Source of the DNA: Blastobasis lacticolella
Taxonomy: Eukaryota; Arthropoda; Insecta; Lepidoptera; Blastobasidae
NCBI GenBank assembly: GCA_905147135.1
Contig: LR990058.1
Location: 14,917,349-14,981,348 of the forward strand
Direction: 5' to 3'
Length of the DNA: 64,000 bases
In this document: piece after piece, positions 21,201 to 32,400 of the stretch
Layout: every line of letters begins with the position of its first letter
Numbering within the stretch: position 1 is the stretch's first letter
The notes under the pieces: model-generated
What the model saw: the letters and a program-made list of their open reading frames with translations, nothing else
The model's database searches: none
Told to the model about the DNA's origin: nothing
Translations under genes and position numbers: made by a program

Positions 21201-24200
21201 ATGATAAATGCATGTTATACTCTTTCATTCTAGGCACTGTCATTTAATGTTTTATTGATCATGTGAAGTTATTAACCAACAAAAGACACCAAATTTTTAA
21301 TTATCCTACAACCAATTTCACTCGCAGCTTCCGAGCTGCCATCAAGGTTAACGCGAGGTGTAGATACATTTGAGCCAACCCCACCTAGTGGGATTTCGTT
21401 GACTATAATTGTAGGAACGGTAAGACAGTATCTCCAAGGCGATAAAAGATGCACATCGCATCGGTTAGTTCCGGCACAGAGAAAAAACTACGCTTTCTGT
21501 ATCATATTTACCTACCCACACGGGCGCGACAAAGACAATGCTCTACGAAGCCGAACTACCTACCGATGCATTATTTACCGTCGACATATTTTATGTAATT
21601 GTAACATATTTAATGGCTAGTTGTCCTCACCCGTTCTTGTAAGCATTGGACAGCGCAGCCGACGACACACCGTCGTTCCAATAGAAGTCTATCCCTCCGA
21701 CCTTGTAAATGCCCGCTACCGGGTCGAATTTGAAGAACGGATGCTCCACGCGCCAGGCCTCGTTGGCTGCGAGACTGTATACTATAATCGCGTTAGCCCC
21801 CATATCCGTGATGTAGGCGTAGGCGGCCGAGTCGCGGTACACTTTGCCTTTCTTGTCCGGGACTATGTCCACCACCTGCAAGACGTTTTGACGAGTTTCA
21901 TGATCCCAGCATCAAATCACATCATCAACAGTCCACGGGGCCTATTCTCACGCTGTGACATCTCACATTCGACATTTGCCTAGCCACAAATTTGTATTAA
22001 AACACTATTCGATTGTCGATGATGGTAAAGAAAATGATTTTGGCTGCTCTTGATATTTTAGTGTCAATATTAATGGGGATTTGTGGCTTTAAAAAATGTC
22101 AAATTCGAGATGTTACAGCGCAAATCCATACATATCCTCATTATCGATTCTGTCTATACTGCCGGTTACCACACGGATAGCAGCAAAGTAAGAGGTACGA
22201 GTTCTTCGAGATGGAAGACTAAAACTGCTTTACTAGGCTAATCACGTTACTCTGTTGCTAACATTTCTCTGATTTTAATTATTGAAATTGTTAGTTTTGC
22301 GATTACGTATGATCGATTTTGATGTTATTATGAGATGATAATATATTATACGATTATAACTTTCTAGGGGGGAAGGTTCTAACTTGGACCCTAATTTTAT
22401 ATCAACGTTTGTAAGTATTTCATGGGATTAGGATCAACTTACTGTATGTTAAGCAACTTACAATGCTCGTCAGAACCGAAGTATCCTTTAACACGTGGTC
22501 AGGCAAAATATATCGGTGTAAAAGAGAATCTTGCGTCAAATCGTAAATGACTATAGCCGGTTCTGATATTTGCTTCACTTCACCTTTTGGAGAGGCAAAT
22601 ACGAAAATAAAATGAAGTACCTAGGTGGTATACCTCCAAACTCAACAATAAAATTAATTAATATCTTAATACCTAAAAACCTACGGAAAACAGGGATTGT
22701 TAAACGATCCAGATAGGGGGTGACGCATATAGACCGGACAGCGCACACGAAATGAACATGCCGCAGCGCGCACTATGTATGTGACCGCACTAGCGCAACA
22801 TGGTCTCAGCACGCTCGGCAGCGGCACCGCCGATCTCCAATCGCATGATACCTCCCTCTGGAATGACGTCACAGAATATCCGAAATGCATGTTGTGACGT
22901 CATTCATATAGGGGTCGTATCATGCGATTGGTGATCGGCGGTATCGTTCCGGGCCCAGGCATCACGCCGGCGCACCGACTCGCACGTACAGCCAGATGCA
23001 GAGAGAACTGACCCCCCTACCATACATTTAATGTATAATAATAACCACCTTGGCGTTAATACCCGGTTGGCCGTGTGGTGTCCGGCAGAGTAGAATAGCA
23101 CCAACCTCTTACACTCGTGGGTGTCGTGCAAGGCGACTAATGTTTTCAAGGTAGAAGGTCTAGATCCTCCGTAGACTGGAAAATGGGCAGCAGCGTTTTC
23201 CGTTGTTATATTATAACACTGCGATCTCCAACCCGCCTGCCAAGCGTGGAGATTATGGCAATAACCTCCCTTTTTGTGGGAGAGGCCCTAAGTCCTGCAG
23301 TGGACTGTTATGGGCTGTGATGATGATGATGGCGTTAATACCCCGATTGCGCTCTCGCGCGCGAGGGTAGGGTCCGCCTTGACCATGATCCAGTATTTGG
23401 CAGATCAGGTAACTACTGTGGAGCGACTGCCATCTGACCTCCATGACCCCGCTACCAGGGTAACCTGACCAGATTGGATCATGATAACACATTTAGTCTA
23501 CTGAATGTACAGGTTTCATCACGATGTTTTCCTTCACCGTAAGAGCATCGCTTAGCATTTAACCGATGTACATAACTCAGAAGAATAATTGGAACATGGC
23601 CGCAGCGGGATTCGAACCCGGTACCTGTCGCTTACGAGTCGGATACACTAACCGCTCGGCCACCGACGCTCTAACTAGTAACCTAGTTATTAAGTCTAAA
23701 TAGCTTACTTTATACTTACAAGAGAAAAATAATTTTTCTTTGTAATAAGAGCTTGAGTTTTCTCCGCCAACAAACTGCATTGCAGTTTGGCAAGAACAAT
23801 AGAACTGTATTTTATTTGTTTTGAGGTAATAAACGATTGATTTATTAATTATCTACATATTTTCTACTCACCGGCCATATCAGCAACCCCATTATCCGGC
23901 ACCCATAGCCTATCGAACTGGTCGACGTGTATCCGAAAGGCGGACACCGTTGTCGCGTTCGAGCTGATGCAGCAAGCACCTTGCTTTATGAAAGCATCCC
24001 CCCAGTTGGGGTAAGGATTCAGCGGCTGTGACTGACTCCCGTTCAACATCACGTAGTTTAAAGAGGATGGAACTCCTGTGGAATATGTGAAAAATATTTA
24101 TGAGGGATACAGAAAATGCTGCTGCTCGATTTTTGGTCTACAGAGATCCTCTTGATTTTCTTGCACATGTTGTTTTCAAAAGTTGGGTAACGTTTTTTAG

Positions 24201-24900
24201 CAGCAATACAACAAATAACAATAACAACGGAAAACACTTAGAAACGTTGCTTTATAAAACAAAAAGTGACTGCGGTGAGATGCACGATATACGATACTCT
24301 TGTTGAAACGGACACCACGGCCTACGCCAGAAATTCTCGAAGTAGTTAATTAAAGCTCCTGTCAATTTAATCATAGCAATTTATTAAATGAGCTTTGCTT
24401 ACGAATTTATGTATTTGCCGTTATCAGGCGCCGAATTAAGCATTCGTCATCCATTCGTCTTCGCCCTATTACTTCTTTGCACAAGAATTACCCTTGGCTT
24501 AGTTGGGTATGGTAGATATTAATTACCTACAGATAAATTTTTTTCAAAAGTACCTACCTAAGTGCACGTGCACTAACTGTCTATATTCCCTTTTCAGCCA
24601 ACTTAAAAATACTTGAAGGTGATACCTAAACCTACATAAAATGGACCTAGGTAGGTATACTTCTCAGAAGCTATACAACTTACCCGTTTTCCATCGTGGT
24701 ATTGTGATAAACAGTTTGTCCTTCCACCTAGCTAATCCTGAAGGCATTATATTCTCAGGTCTGTAATCTCCAGCTTGGATTGCTGCTGCCCTCGAATCAT
24801 TGTCCCAAGAGAAATCTATATATTTCCAATGAAATTTTGGAGGTAACAAACATGACACAAAGGGTAGTAAAATACCAAAAGTGAACACAGCTACTTTCAT
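18213..24900 (-). CDS. Yellow/major royal jelly protein family secreted protein (8 exons, complete)
   Basis: Exons in coding order: 24684-24900, 23872-24075, 22462-22583, 21631-21875, 20743-20848, 19982-20062, 19369-19479, 18213-18380. They join in phase to 417 aa. The start at 24900 is preferred over an ATG at 24936 because MKVAVFTFGILLPFVSC is a clean signal peptide. MRJP-domain landmarks in order: ENIMPSGLARWKDKLFITIP (residues about 49-68), FDRLWVPDNGV (about 125-135), AYAYITDMG, GIDFYWNDGV, NLYFHPTSSTKQF (about 265-277), VGDRGPNTQATA (about 300-311), LEFPNDVKVDADGNVWILSD (about 354-373), and a C-terminal INFRVLTAPVATI with a final Cys. Length is normal for a yellow protein without an extended tail. 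The overall look is yellow-d-like (inference). Known family roles lie in cuticle pigmentation and melanin chemistry. Exon 3 reads KQISEPAIV where many relatives have a Cys-Pro-Pro. The exon-5 donor could also lie 6 nt further on (20737); the shorter form aligns better. Confidence 0.93.
18381..19368. other. Yellow-family gene intron
   Basis: 18450-18600 is a family-F repeat (CATTTGACCGCCATCTCACC, GTAAGTGACGATGCGGC), also at 34285-34390 and as fragments at 48340-48375 and 52270-52320. The rest shows nothing recognisable. Confidence 0.6.
19480..21630. other. Yellow-family gene introns with retroelement ends
   Basis: 19600-19760 is a (-) copy of the AACCTGATGGTAAGCGGTAA repeat. 19826-19970 is family A (-). 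20105-20310 is a headless SINE in + orientation ending in ATTATTATTATTATTT. 20415-20670 is a diverged family-A copy (+). 20925-21045 is a LINE 3' end (GCTGGAAGAAATCCC, then GCAATAAAGAGTTTACATAC) followed by ACAT repeats. The two short coding exons 19982-20062 and 20743-20848 sit between these. Confidence 0.7.
22826..22942. mobile_element. Foldback element with ACCGCCGATC arms
   Basis: The left arm (22826-22872) reads through AATCGCATGATACC and AATGACGTCAC. The right arm (22894-22942) returns GTGACGTCATT, GTATCATGCGATT and GATCGGCGGT. Arms are about 47 bp with a few mismatches. No autonomous partner is present in the window. Confidence 0.7.
23070..23329 (+). mobile_element. Family B element inserted in a SINE tail
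   Basis: The element runs from GCCGTGTGGTGTCCGGCAGA to the TGATGATGATGA tail. It is flanked by TGGCGTTAATACCCGGTTG (23051-23069) and a near-identical copy (23330-23349). That sequence is the SINE tail, so the flanks are a target-site duplication of about 19 bp. Confidence 0.85.
23330..23680 (-). mobile_element. tRNA-derived SINE, full length
   Basis: The head is at the high coordinate: on the minus strand GGTGGCCGAGCGGTTAGTGT (A box) and CGGGTTCGAATCCCGC (B box). The body follows with ACGGTGAAGGAAAACATCGT and GATCATGGTCAAGGCGGACC, and the tail CGCGAGAGCGCAATCGG. Its tail is interrupted by the family-B insertion. Confidence 0.88.
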
Positions 24901-24970
24901 TTTGAATTTCTGCTTTTGTATCCAACGAAAGATCAAACTGCAAAACTTAAAATTTAGGATATTACTACAA

Positions 24971-24980
24971 GTATATATAG
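24971..24980 (-). promoter_or_regulatory. Candidate TATA box of the yellow-family gene
   Basis: On the minus strand CTATATATAC lies about 70 bases upstream of the chosen ATG. A CAGT initiator-like tetramer sits at 24937-24940, about 35 bases downstream of the TATA. That arrangement suits a regulated, stage-specific cuticle or pigment gene. It is called from motif and spacing only. Confidence 0.4.
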
Positions 24981-25268
24981 CCTACGTATATCCCATATCG
25001 ACTTTTAATGCATAATATTGAAATACTTGTATTATTTTTCTAGGTTACTTAAACAATTAATTCATAGTATGTATCACTCTTCTTCTTCTTCTAAGCTGTT
25101 TAAACTCTTTACAGAGTAGTTTCTAGGTCCATGGCTAAACTATAACCAACCTCTTTTGGTGTAGATGCCATCTCTTTACCGGATTTGTAAGGGTGCGCCC
25201 AGCGGCTCTAAGCGGCTCTACTAATCAGCCGCCGAGATTGCAGCTGTTTCCTCCTGAGGCTTACCATC

Positions 25269-25379
25269 AGCTCTTATAGCAGGACCTAAACAGAACTGCC
25301 TTGCTTAGAACGAGACAAGCTTACCAGATACGTATAGCGCTGTCTCGTTTTAAGCAAGGTAGGTCCTGCTATAAGAGCT
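25269..25379. mobile_element. 111-bp foldback element
   Basis: AGCTCTTATAGCAGGACCT (25269-25287) and its perfect reverse complement (25361-25379) form 19-bp ends. The inner arms TTGCTTAGAACGAGACA and TGTCTCGTTTTAAGCAA also pair, with one mismatch. No target-site duplication is evident. Confidence 0.8.
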
Positions 25380-26253
25380 CACGGTATGGTGCCCTGTACC
25401 TCCGTAAAAAAATTTCCTCATTGGGTATTTCTATAGTGATCGCTTATCAGTTATCCTTATGGCTATAGGTTAAATAAGCAAATGACATTCATATACTATT
25501 GATATTTAAAAAAGCAATAACAGAGTTATGCTTTGATCAGGTTAGGTAAGCTAGATCTGGCGAATGCGTCTCTCTCGGGCATCGAAAGAAACGAGGATAG
25601 AGAAAAACTACACTAAACGAAAACGTTAATAATTAAAAGAGTTTCAAAGAGAAAAAATTATGTGGTGGACCGGCATCCAACGTCCATCATTATCATTATT
25701 ATCAGACTATACTAGGCCACTGCTGGACATAGGCCTCCCCTAATGATCGGCAATGCACCCTGTCCACGGCTTGCCGCATCCACCATGTATCTCCTGCCTT
25801 TCGCAAATCGACACTCCATCTGGCCGGAGGACGTCCTACACTACGCATGCCGAGTCCCGGTCGTCACTCAAGAACTTGTTTACTCCAGCGGTTGTCTGTT
25901 CGTCGGCAGATATACCCAGCCAGCCCACTACCACTTTAGAATGCTAATTCTGAACGCTGTCATTAATTTATTTAGGTGTGCTGTCGGAAACTCGGTACGT
26001 CCGGTAGGTACCCAGAGACTCCATCTCCACCACCAAATGGTTATGGTAACTTCACCTAATGTGCACGCTCACATAAACATGTATTATGAAACACCCTGTA
26101 TAGCGTATAGCGCACATTGTTATTAGAATTTGGTCCATTAAGCGAATAAGGATAACGTAAGGGTACTTCAGGGGCGTTAAACCACGGATCAAACAACGAA
26201 AAGTTTTCTGAACTGAAACGTCATTGTCAATCCAATCTACTCCAAATGTCAAC

Positions 26254-26273
26254 GTCAAATGCCAACATTTGAC
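26254..26273. promoter_or_regulatory. Inverted GTCAAATG/CATTTGAC pair upstream of RCHY1
   Basis: Perfect 8-bp arms with a 4-bp spacer lie about 180 bp upstream of the RCHY1 ATG. Further TGTCAA and ACGTCA copies are scattered between 26215 and 26325. A similar inverted TTTGAC pair lies upstream of the CPTP gene. A promoter role is inferred from position and repetition only. Confidence 0.4.
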
Positions 26274-26454
26274 AACTACTCTCTGCGTCAAGAAACGTCA
26301 ATTGTCAAAAAACGTGAAAATTTGTGAAACGTGAAATCTTAGTCACGTTTAATTGTTTTTCACTGTAAAAGAGAGTTAGAGAGGTTTTCAGTAATACGTT
26401 GATAAAAAGCAACGTTGCCTAAATCCTTTTACACGTGCAGAGTGATTCCAGAAT

Positions 26455-29400
26455 ATGTCTAGCGAAAATGAAGAATCTAAAAAAGAAGATTACTCGGAAG
26501 TAGTAGCGAGTGGACAAACTGGCGAAAAAAGGATTGGTTGTGCTCATTATAAGCGTCGAGCAAAGTTTGTGGTAAGTTGGAGTTGTACAGAAACCATAGC
26601 TTGCCTAAAATGTTAGTAGAATGACATGGCTGCAAATCCGGGTTCAAGACACTCGTGTCTAAATTTACGCATCCGCTACGCATTGAATACATTTCGAATG
26701 CGAAATTGAAAACAAAGCCATGCCAATGAACTTGCAATTTTGGCGGGTAGGGATATTTTTGGGTACACATGTGGGCTTTGCGACACATTTTAAAACATCA
26801 TGCAGCATGCTTCATCTTCTGACTGTGACCTTCATCTATCCATCATCATCATCACAACGACCTTCACAGAGTGCCCCGCCATATTGTTAGGTGGTTCTCA
26901 AAATTTACTAATTGTAAATAACTACTTTCTAGTTATCTGTAATAATATTTATTCACATTGTCTAAAAATGTAATCTTACTATAATCACAATGTCAATATT
27001 TTATACATAATGTTATTCCTAGTTATAACTAGTTGTGTAATTATAATTAAAGTTTGTATCTTAAACAACTAACTTCCACTCCATAGCATGTATTGTGCTA
27101 GGCTGAGCAATCCTTGCCTATATTTCAGGTCCGAACTATCTATGTGCAAATGTAATCTGTAAAAAATCTCTTTTTACAAATTAAACAACTACACAATCAC
27201 AATATTAGATAAAAATCCCAAAGAATAAGAAATATGTTCATGTTTAAAATGTGTTCCATTTGTTTGTAGGTACATAGGTAATAGGTATACCTATGACATA
27301 GTTGTGTGTAAATTGATTTCAGATAGGAAGTAATTTAATCGTAACAATGACACCATAGTGATTGATTGCTCTTTAAATAATTTCAATGATATTGAATTGG
27401 CAATAGCAGTAGATGGATAAGGTTATTCTTTGGGTAAACATTGCCAACATCAATTTATGTTATTGTAAACACTATCACCCATTCTGATTCTATTTAATAA
27501 TAAGTAACATAAACTGACACCAAGAAATACCTTACTAATGGAAATCCAAAGGAAAACTTATTACAAAATCAAACAAGGACAGATAGAGCATTGAGTCACA
27601 AACAGTAGCGGTTGTTTGATTCATGCTCATCAGAAATTATGTTCTTTTATTCTCGGAATACAGCCTATTCTCAAATAGGAATTTTTTAAAATTTACTTAT
27701 GTAAATTTAGATTACACAGATTATTCTTATCATAATTGCTTTATAGTTAGCTAATTGATTAATGTATGATGTGTAAACTTTCACCAATTCTATTTTAATA
27801 TGATAAAACAATCATTCTCTCATTTAAAATGAAACAAATGTACGTACAGGCCTAGTGTTTAAGTGGCTTCCTGCAGTATTGGAAGTTGTCATGGTGACGT
27901 CAAACATAATAGCACTTTTGCACACTGAATTTTTGATAACACTGTAGATTTAATTCAAGATATTACTATGTCTTGATAAACATATTGGATGAAACTCTTT
28001 TTTCTTATGAGCTCTATGTTCTGTAGCTAGTTCAATAACTATTGATTTGTGTTTAAAAAGATTGTATGAATTACTTTCAGAACATAATCTTTGTGAGAAG
28101 AGTATTCCCAACAATCCCTACTAGCTAATAATAAAGTAATGCATTGGAATGTCTTGGCCTTTAGATGTCCGCAAAGAAGATAGTCACCATCCGTTTAAAA
28201 ATTCCAAAGGACCCATACTGTGGCCATCTATTAACCAACTATTTATACCAATTGATATCAATGGTCTAGCTGTAATGCAAAGACACAGTCATTAGGAACA
28301 TTAGGAATGGTTTTGTGTTTTCTGTTGCCTCACAAAACTTATGTCACAAATTTTTCTGATAACTAAATTCATTAATGTCTAATAAAACATGTTTATAATT
28401 GGTCAGATACTAACTAAATACAGATAAGTGCCTACAGAGTAATGAATATCTTCAATTATGTAATTTTACCAACTATTAAGAGGGTCAGAGGGCAAGTAAA
28501 ATGGGATTGTATATGTGTGGGTTATTGTAGGTGTTGCATCATGTTGAATTAGAGACATTTGTTAATAATTTGTATAGTTTTATGATTTAAATTACAATGA
28601 TTATATTATTTGTAGTCATAATTTGTACAGAAAAGTCTTTTGGCACTGGTTTTTTATGCAGCGAAAATATTTAGCAGCTAAGTCTTTACCAGCAGATTTA
28701 TATCTGTAGAATATAAAACAATGTACATACAATGCACTTTCTACGTATAACACTGCTAGACTACATACGACGGTGGCTTAACACTCAAATCAATCCACTG
28801 AACTCATCATAAGCGATTGGTTCCGGCTTCTGCTAGGGTCCGTATTTCCTGGTCCTTCTCCACGTCGCCCCGTCTTGGGCATCCACGCGTCGTAAGCCAT
28901 TGGCTCAAGCATCCTTCCATCCCATCTCTTCTTAGACCTCCCACCAATTTATATCCCACACGTGAGCAAGCCCGATTGTACTTAAATAAAATACAATTTG
29001 ACGATTGTATGTTTGCGCATAAAAACAGAGCTGAGATAAAAACATGCGAACGAAGTGCACCGGGCAAGCTAGTAATAACACATACATACATAAAGCGCAC
29101 GCCTCTGTCCCACAGGTGGAGAGGTAGAGACTATGGACCGCCATTTTCCTCTGTTCTGACACAACTCCCTAACCTTGCATATACCCACAACTCTTTTCAT
29201 ACATCTTTTATTCTTGCTATTTCGGACTCCAGCTTTTTTAATAAAAAATATCATCTTGTCGTTATTGTCCCGGTTGTGTTCTCGCACACGAGTGCTAAGG
29301 TCCGCCTTACCATGATCCAGGATTTGGCGGTCAGGTTATTACAGTGGAACGACTACCATCTGACCTCCGTGACCCTGCTACGAGGGGAAACCTGACCAGA

Positions 29401-32400
29401 TTGGACGATGGTTACACATTCAGTCGCCTGAATGTACAGGTTTCATCACGATGTTTTCCCTTACCGTAAGATCCCAGCTTTTTTGAGAAAATTACGAATC
29501 TGATCAGTGCTAAATTAAAAATCCTTACTCTCCGCAGACGCCATGCTGCAACAAGGTCTACATATGCCGTTACTGTCACGACGAGAAGGAGCAACACTAC
29601 TTCAACAGGAAGACGGTGACCGAGCTGATCTGCACCGAGTGCGACACGCGGCAGAAGGTGCAGCAGGAGTGCGAGAACTGCGGCGTTAGGTTCGGGAAGG
29701 TTAGTGAAAGGAAGAAAAAACATTTATTACACATAGCACACCACGACACAATGACAATTACAATTACAGACAACACTGTCGGTGACGCGGCGGCCAGCAT
29801 AAATGGTGCCCACTCAGCATGTGGTGCTGGAACCTGACTAAAATGTCAGCTCAGTCAGGTTGTAGTAGGGGTAGAATTGAACACTACGGGGATTAAGTCG
29901 CGCCGGTCCAGCCAGTAATCTCTACTATTATAAAACTGTAAAAAACCGTGTCTGTACATTGACGATATTTCACCAAATATATTTGGGATAGGATTCTGGG
30001 ACGTAAGTCGTAACTATGACCAAAAAATTTATGACATTGCAATATTAAGAAGAAAACTGGAACTAATCGACGTATGAGGAAGGGTTCTAAATATATTTAA
30101 AAGTTACCTGACTACCTAATTACGTTAGTAATGACTTGACCGTGACATTTGGTGTTCCGCAAGGTAGTTGTATGACTTATGTAAACAACAACTTCCTAAC
30201 ACTAAAATCCTAATGTATGCTGATGACACAGCTCTTTGGATTTAAACAAATACACGGTCTGAAACTCACAGTCATGTGGAAACATTTATGAGCTGAACAA
30301 AACAGACTCACATTCAATGTTGGCAAAACAAAATAGATTTGTTTTGCCACCAATACAGCTTCGGCTCCATCTGGTCGGTTCCGTATTGTAGCTCATATTT
30401 GCCAACATGATAAACAGTTAAATAAAAATAAATAAATAATTTTAATGACCTTTGTACTTGCGTCGATATGCAATCAACTAATAGTATTAAATATTTGGGA
30501 GTCGTTATCGATGGAACTATCACTTTGGTAGTAGGAATGCTCAGGGCGTCCTGGGTCTACGCGACGTGGCGCGGGTCGCTGAGGCCGGTCGAGTGCGCGT
30601 CCGGTGTCCGGTTGTCTGGTGCAACAATGCGTCCATACATATCATAAACAAAGATAACTCGTGCTTGGCGACAGATATGGATAAGGCGATACTCAACCAG
30701 GTGAACTTGTTATTCTTAACGGAGTCCTGCCTACTGATAATGATGAAGTTACAAAAAAGTTTTTCAAGTGAATGTAAGAACAAAACGGTGAAGAAATTTT
30801 TAAAACATCTCTAGGAACAAAAAATTTAAACTTAAATATTCTAGATCTCAACCATTTATTGACGGATGTCGAAATTTTTTTCTATAGTTTGTTAGTTTTG
30901 ATCTATATTTTAACACTGTGACATTAAATATGGCAATATCCACATTAGGAAACACCGTCATTGTCTGAACTGTCTTTAGCGGTTCGCTCTATAGGTACCT
31001 TCTTTATTTCAAAACAAATTCGCCTATATTGAAAAAATGCCTACATTTATTGCTTGGCGACATAAATAGACGAGGTGGTGGTATTCGCCTAGGCCAATCC
31101 GCCAGTACAGGCCTCGGTCTTGTACGGCGAACAACCAAAACTCGACCCTAACCCGCCAACAATACGCTTCAATTTCCTCCCCCCAGTACACGTGCCTGAT
31201 CTGCAACCTGTTCGACGATGACGACAAGAAACAGTACCACTGCGACGGATGCGGCATCTGCCGCGTGGGTGGCCGGGAGCGGTTCTTTCACTGCGAGCGT
31301 TGCAACATGTGCCTGCCTGTTCAGCTGCAACGGGATGGGCATCGGGTGAGCACTTTGATCGTCCATCTTCTTTAGCCCACTGCTGGACTTAGGTCTACCG
31401 GAATGAGCGCTAATGGCCATGTCCGCATACCGCCTCCACCATTATTTTTTTATTTTTTAAATTTTGGGCCACTTTTACCTGATGGAAGGTGGTAACCGCC
31501 ACCTATGTGTATCAGCAACACCAGATGCGTCACCAACGCGTTGCCCACCTCTAATGAGATGTGTAACATAGGTATGTTAGGTAGGTAGGAGGTCCTGAAG
31601 AGTCACTTCTTTATTGCCCCACTCACACGTTCACCTGATGGAAGCAGCCACCGTCGTCCAAGACTATCTAAGGAGAGCGGATGCAATGCCTTTAAAATAC
31701 CTGCAGGATGTAGACATGCCATTTGAAAAACCTCAATTTAGCAAAGGATATTCCACATCTGGCACGTGCGCGGTATAAAGGCTCGCGATACCCGTACGTT
31801 AGTTGGATACGTTGTTATATAGTGGAGAAAAATGAAAACTAGCGGCGCCTGCGACTGTACCCAAAATATATTGATTTGTCAATAGCTTGGTAAATTGACA
31901 AGTATGGCAAGTTTTGACGTCACTCAAATCAAACATTATCCCACCCCTCGCTTTTGGCTACAATCGCTTGTGGCACCATTAATTAGCTTTTACTATAATA
32001 TTCGATAAATTAATTCTCCCTATGTCACCTGAATTATAATTATATCTATTTACTGGCAACGAAAGACGCACGTAGTAGGAAGCAGTCCGCACCTCACTCC
32101 GCGGGGCCCGCGGAAGATCAGCGCCGTGGCTTTGGCCACGGCTCATGCTGAGCGAGGTCCTTTTATCAACTAGAAGAGCCACAGCACGGCAATGCTAAGT
32201 CGACACTATTAATTTGCCAACCTCTTGAAACAGTCTGTATGTAATGTTATGTGTTGTGTCTTTTACTTTTTTGTTTATGTTGTGTTGTGACGTTTCTAGT
32301 TATAATCAATGAGTTATTGATTTATTTATTTTATCCCCTCGGTATCTACATCTGCTATCAGCCTTTTGGCTATAATCAGATTGTATGCCGGTTTTCGGAT

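Larger units (their letters stand above)
21876..23871. other. Yellow-family gene introns with nested repeats
   Basis: 22232-22325 is a half copy of the family-P MITE. 22826-22942 is an inverted repeat with ACCGCCGATCTCCAATCGCA arms and paired GACGTCA motifs. 23041-23680 is a SINE with a family-B element inserted in its tail. The exon 22462-22583 lies inside. Confidence 0.7.
24901..26454. other. Divergent intergenic region, yellow-family gene and RCHY1
   Basis: Holds the candidate TATA of the yellow-family gene, a foldback element (25269-25379), a minus-oriented RTE-like LINE end (about 25690-25950, GGACATAGGCCTCCCC), and the GTCAA-rich stretch upstream of RCHY1. Confidence 0.6.
26572..29537. 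other. RCHY1 first intron
   Basis: AT-rich and mostly featureless to about 28800. 28807-28945 is a minus-oriented LINE C-terminal end (TTACGACGCGTGGATGCC on the minus strand). 29250-29475 is a headless SINE (-). Confidence 0.6.

Noticed and set aside
28817..29395. 192-codon open frame on the + strand
   Set aside because: It runs antisense through a LINE 3' end and into a SINE. It has no domain of its own.
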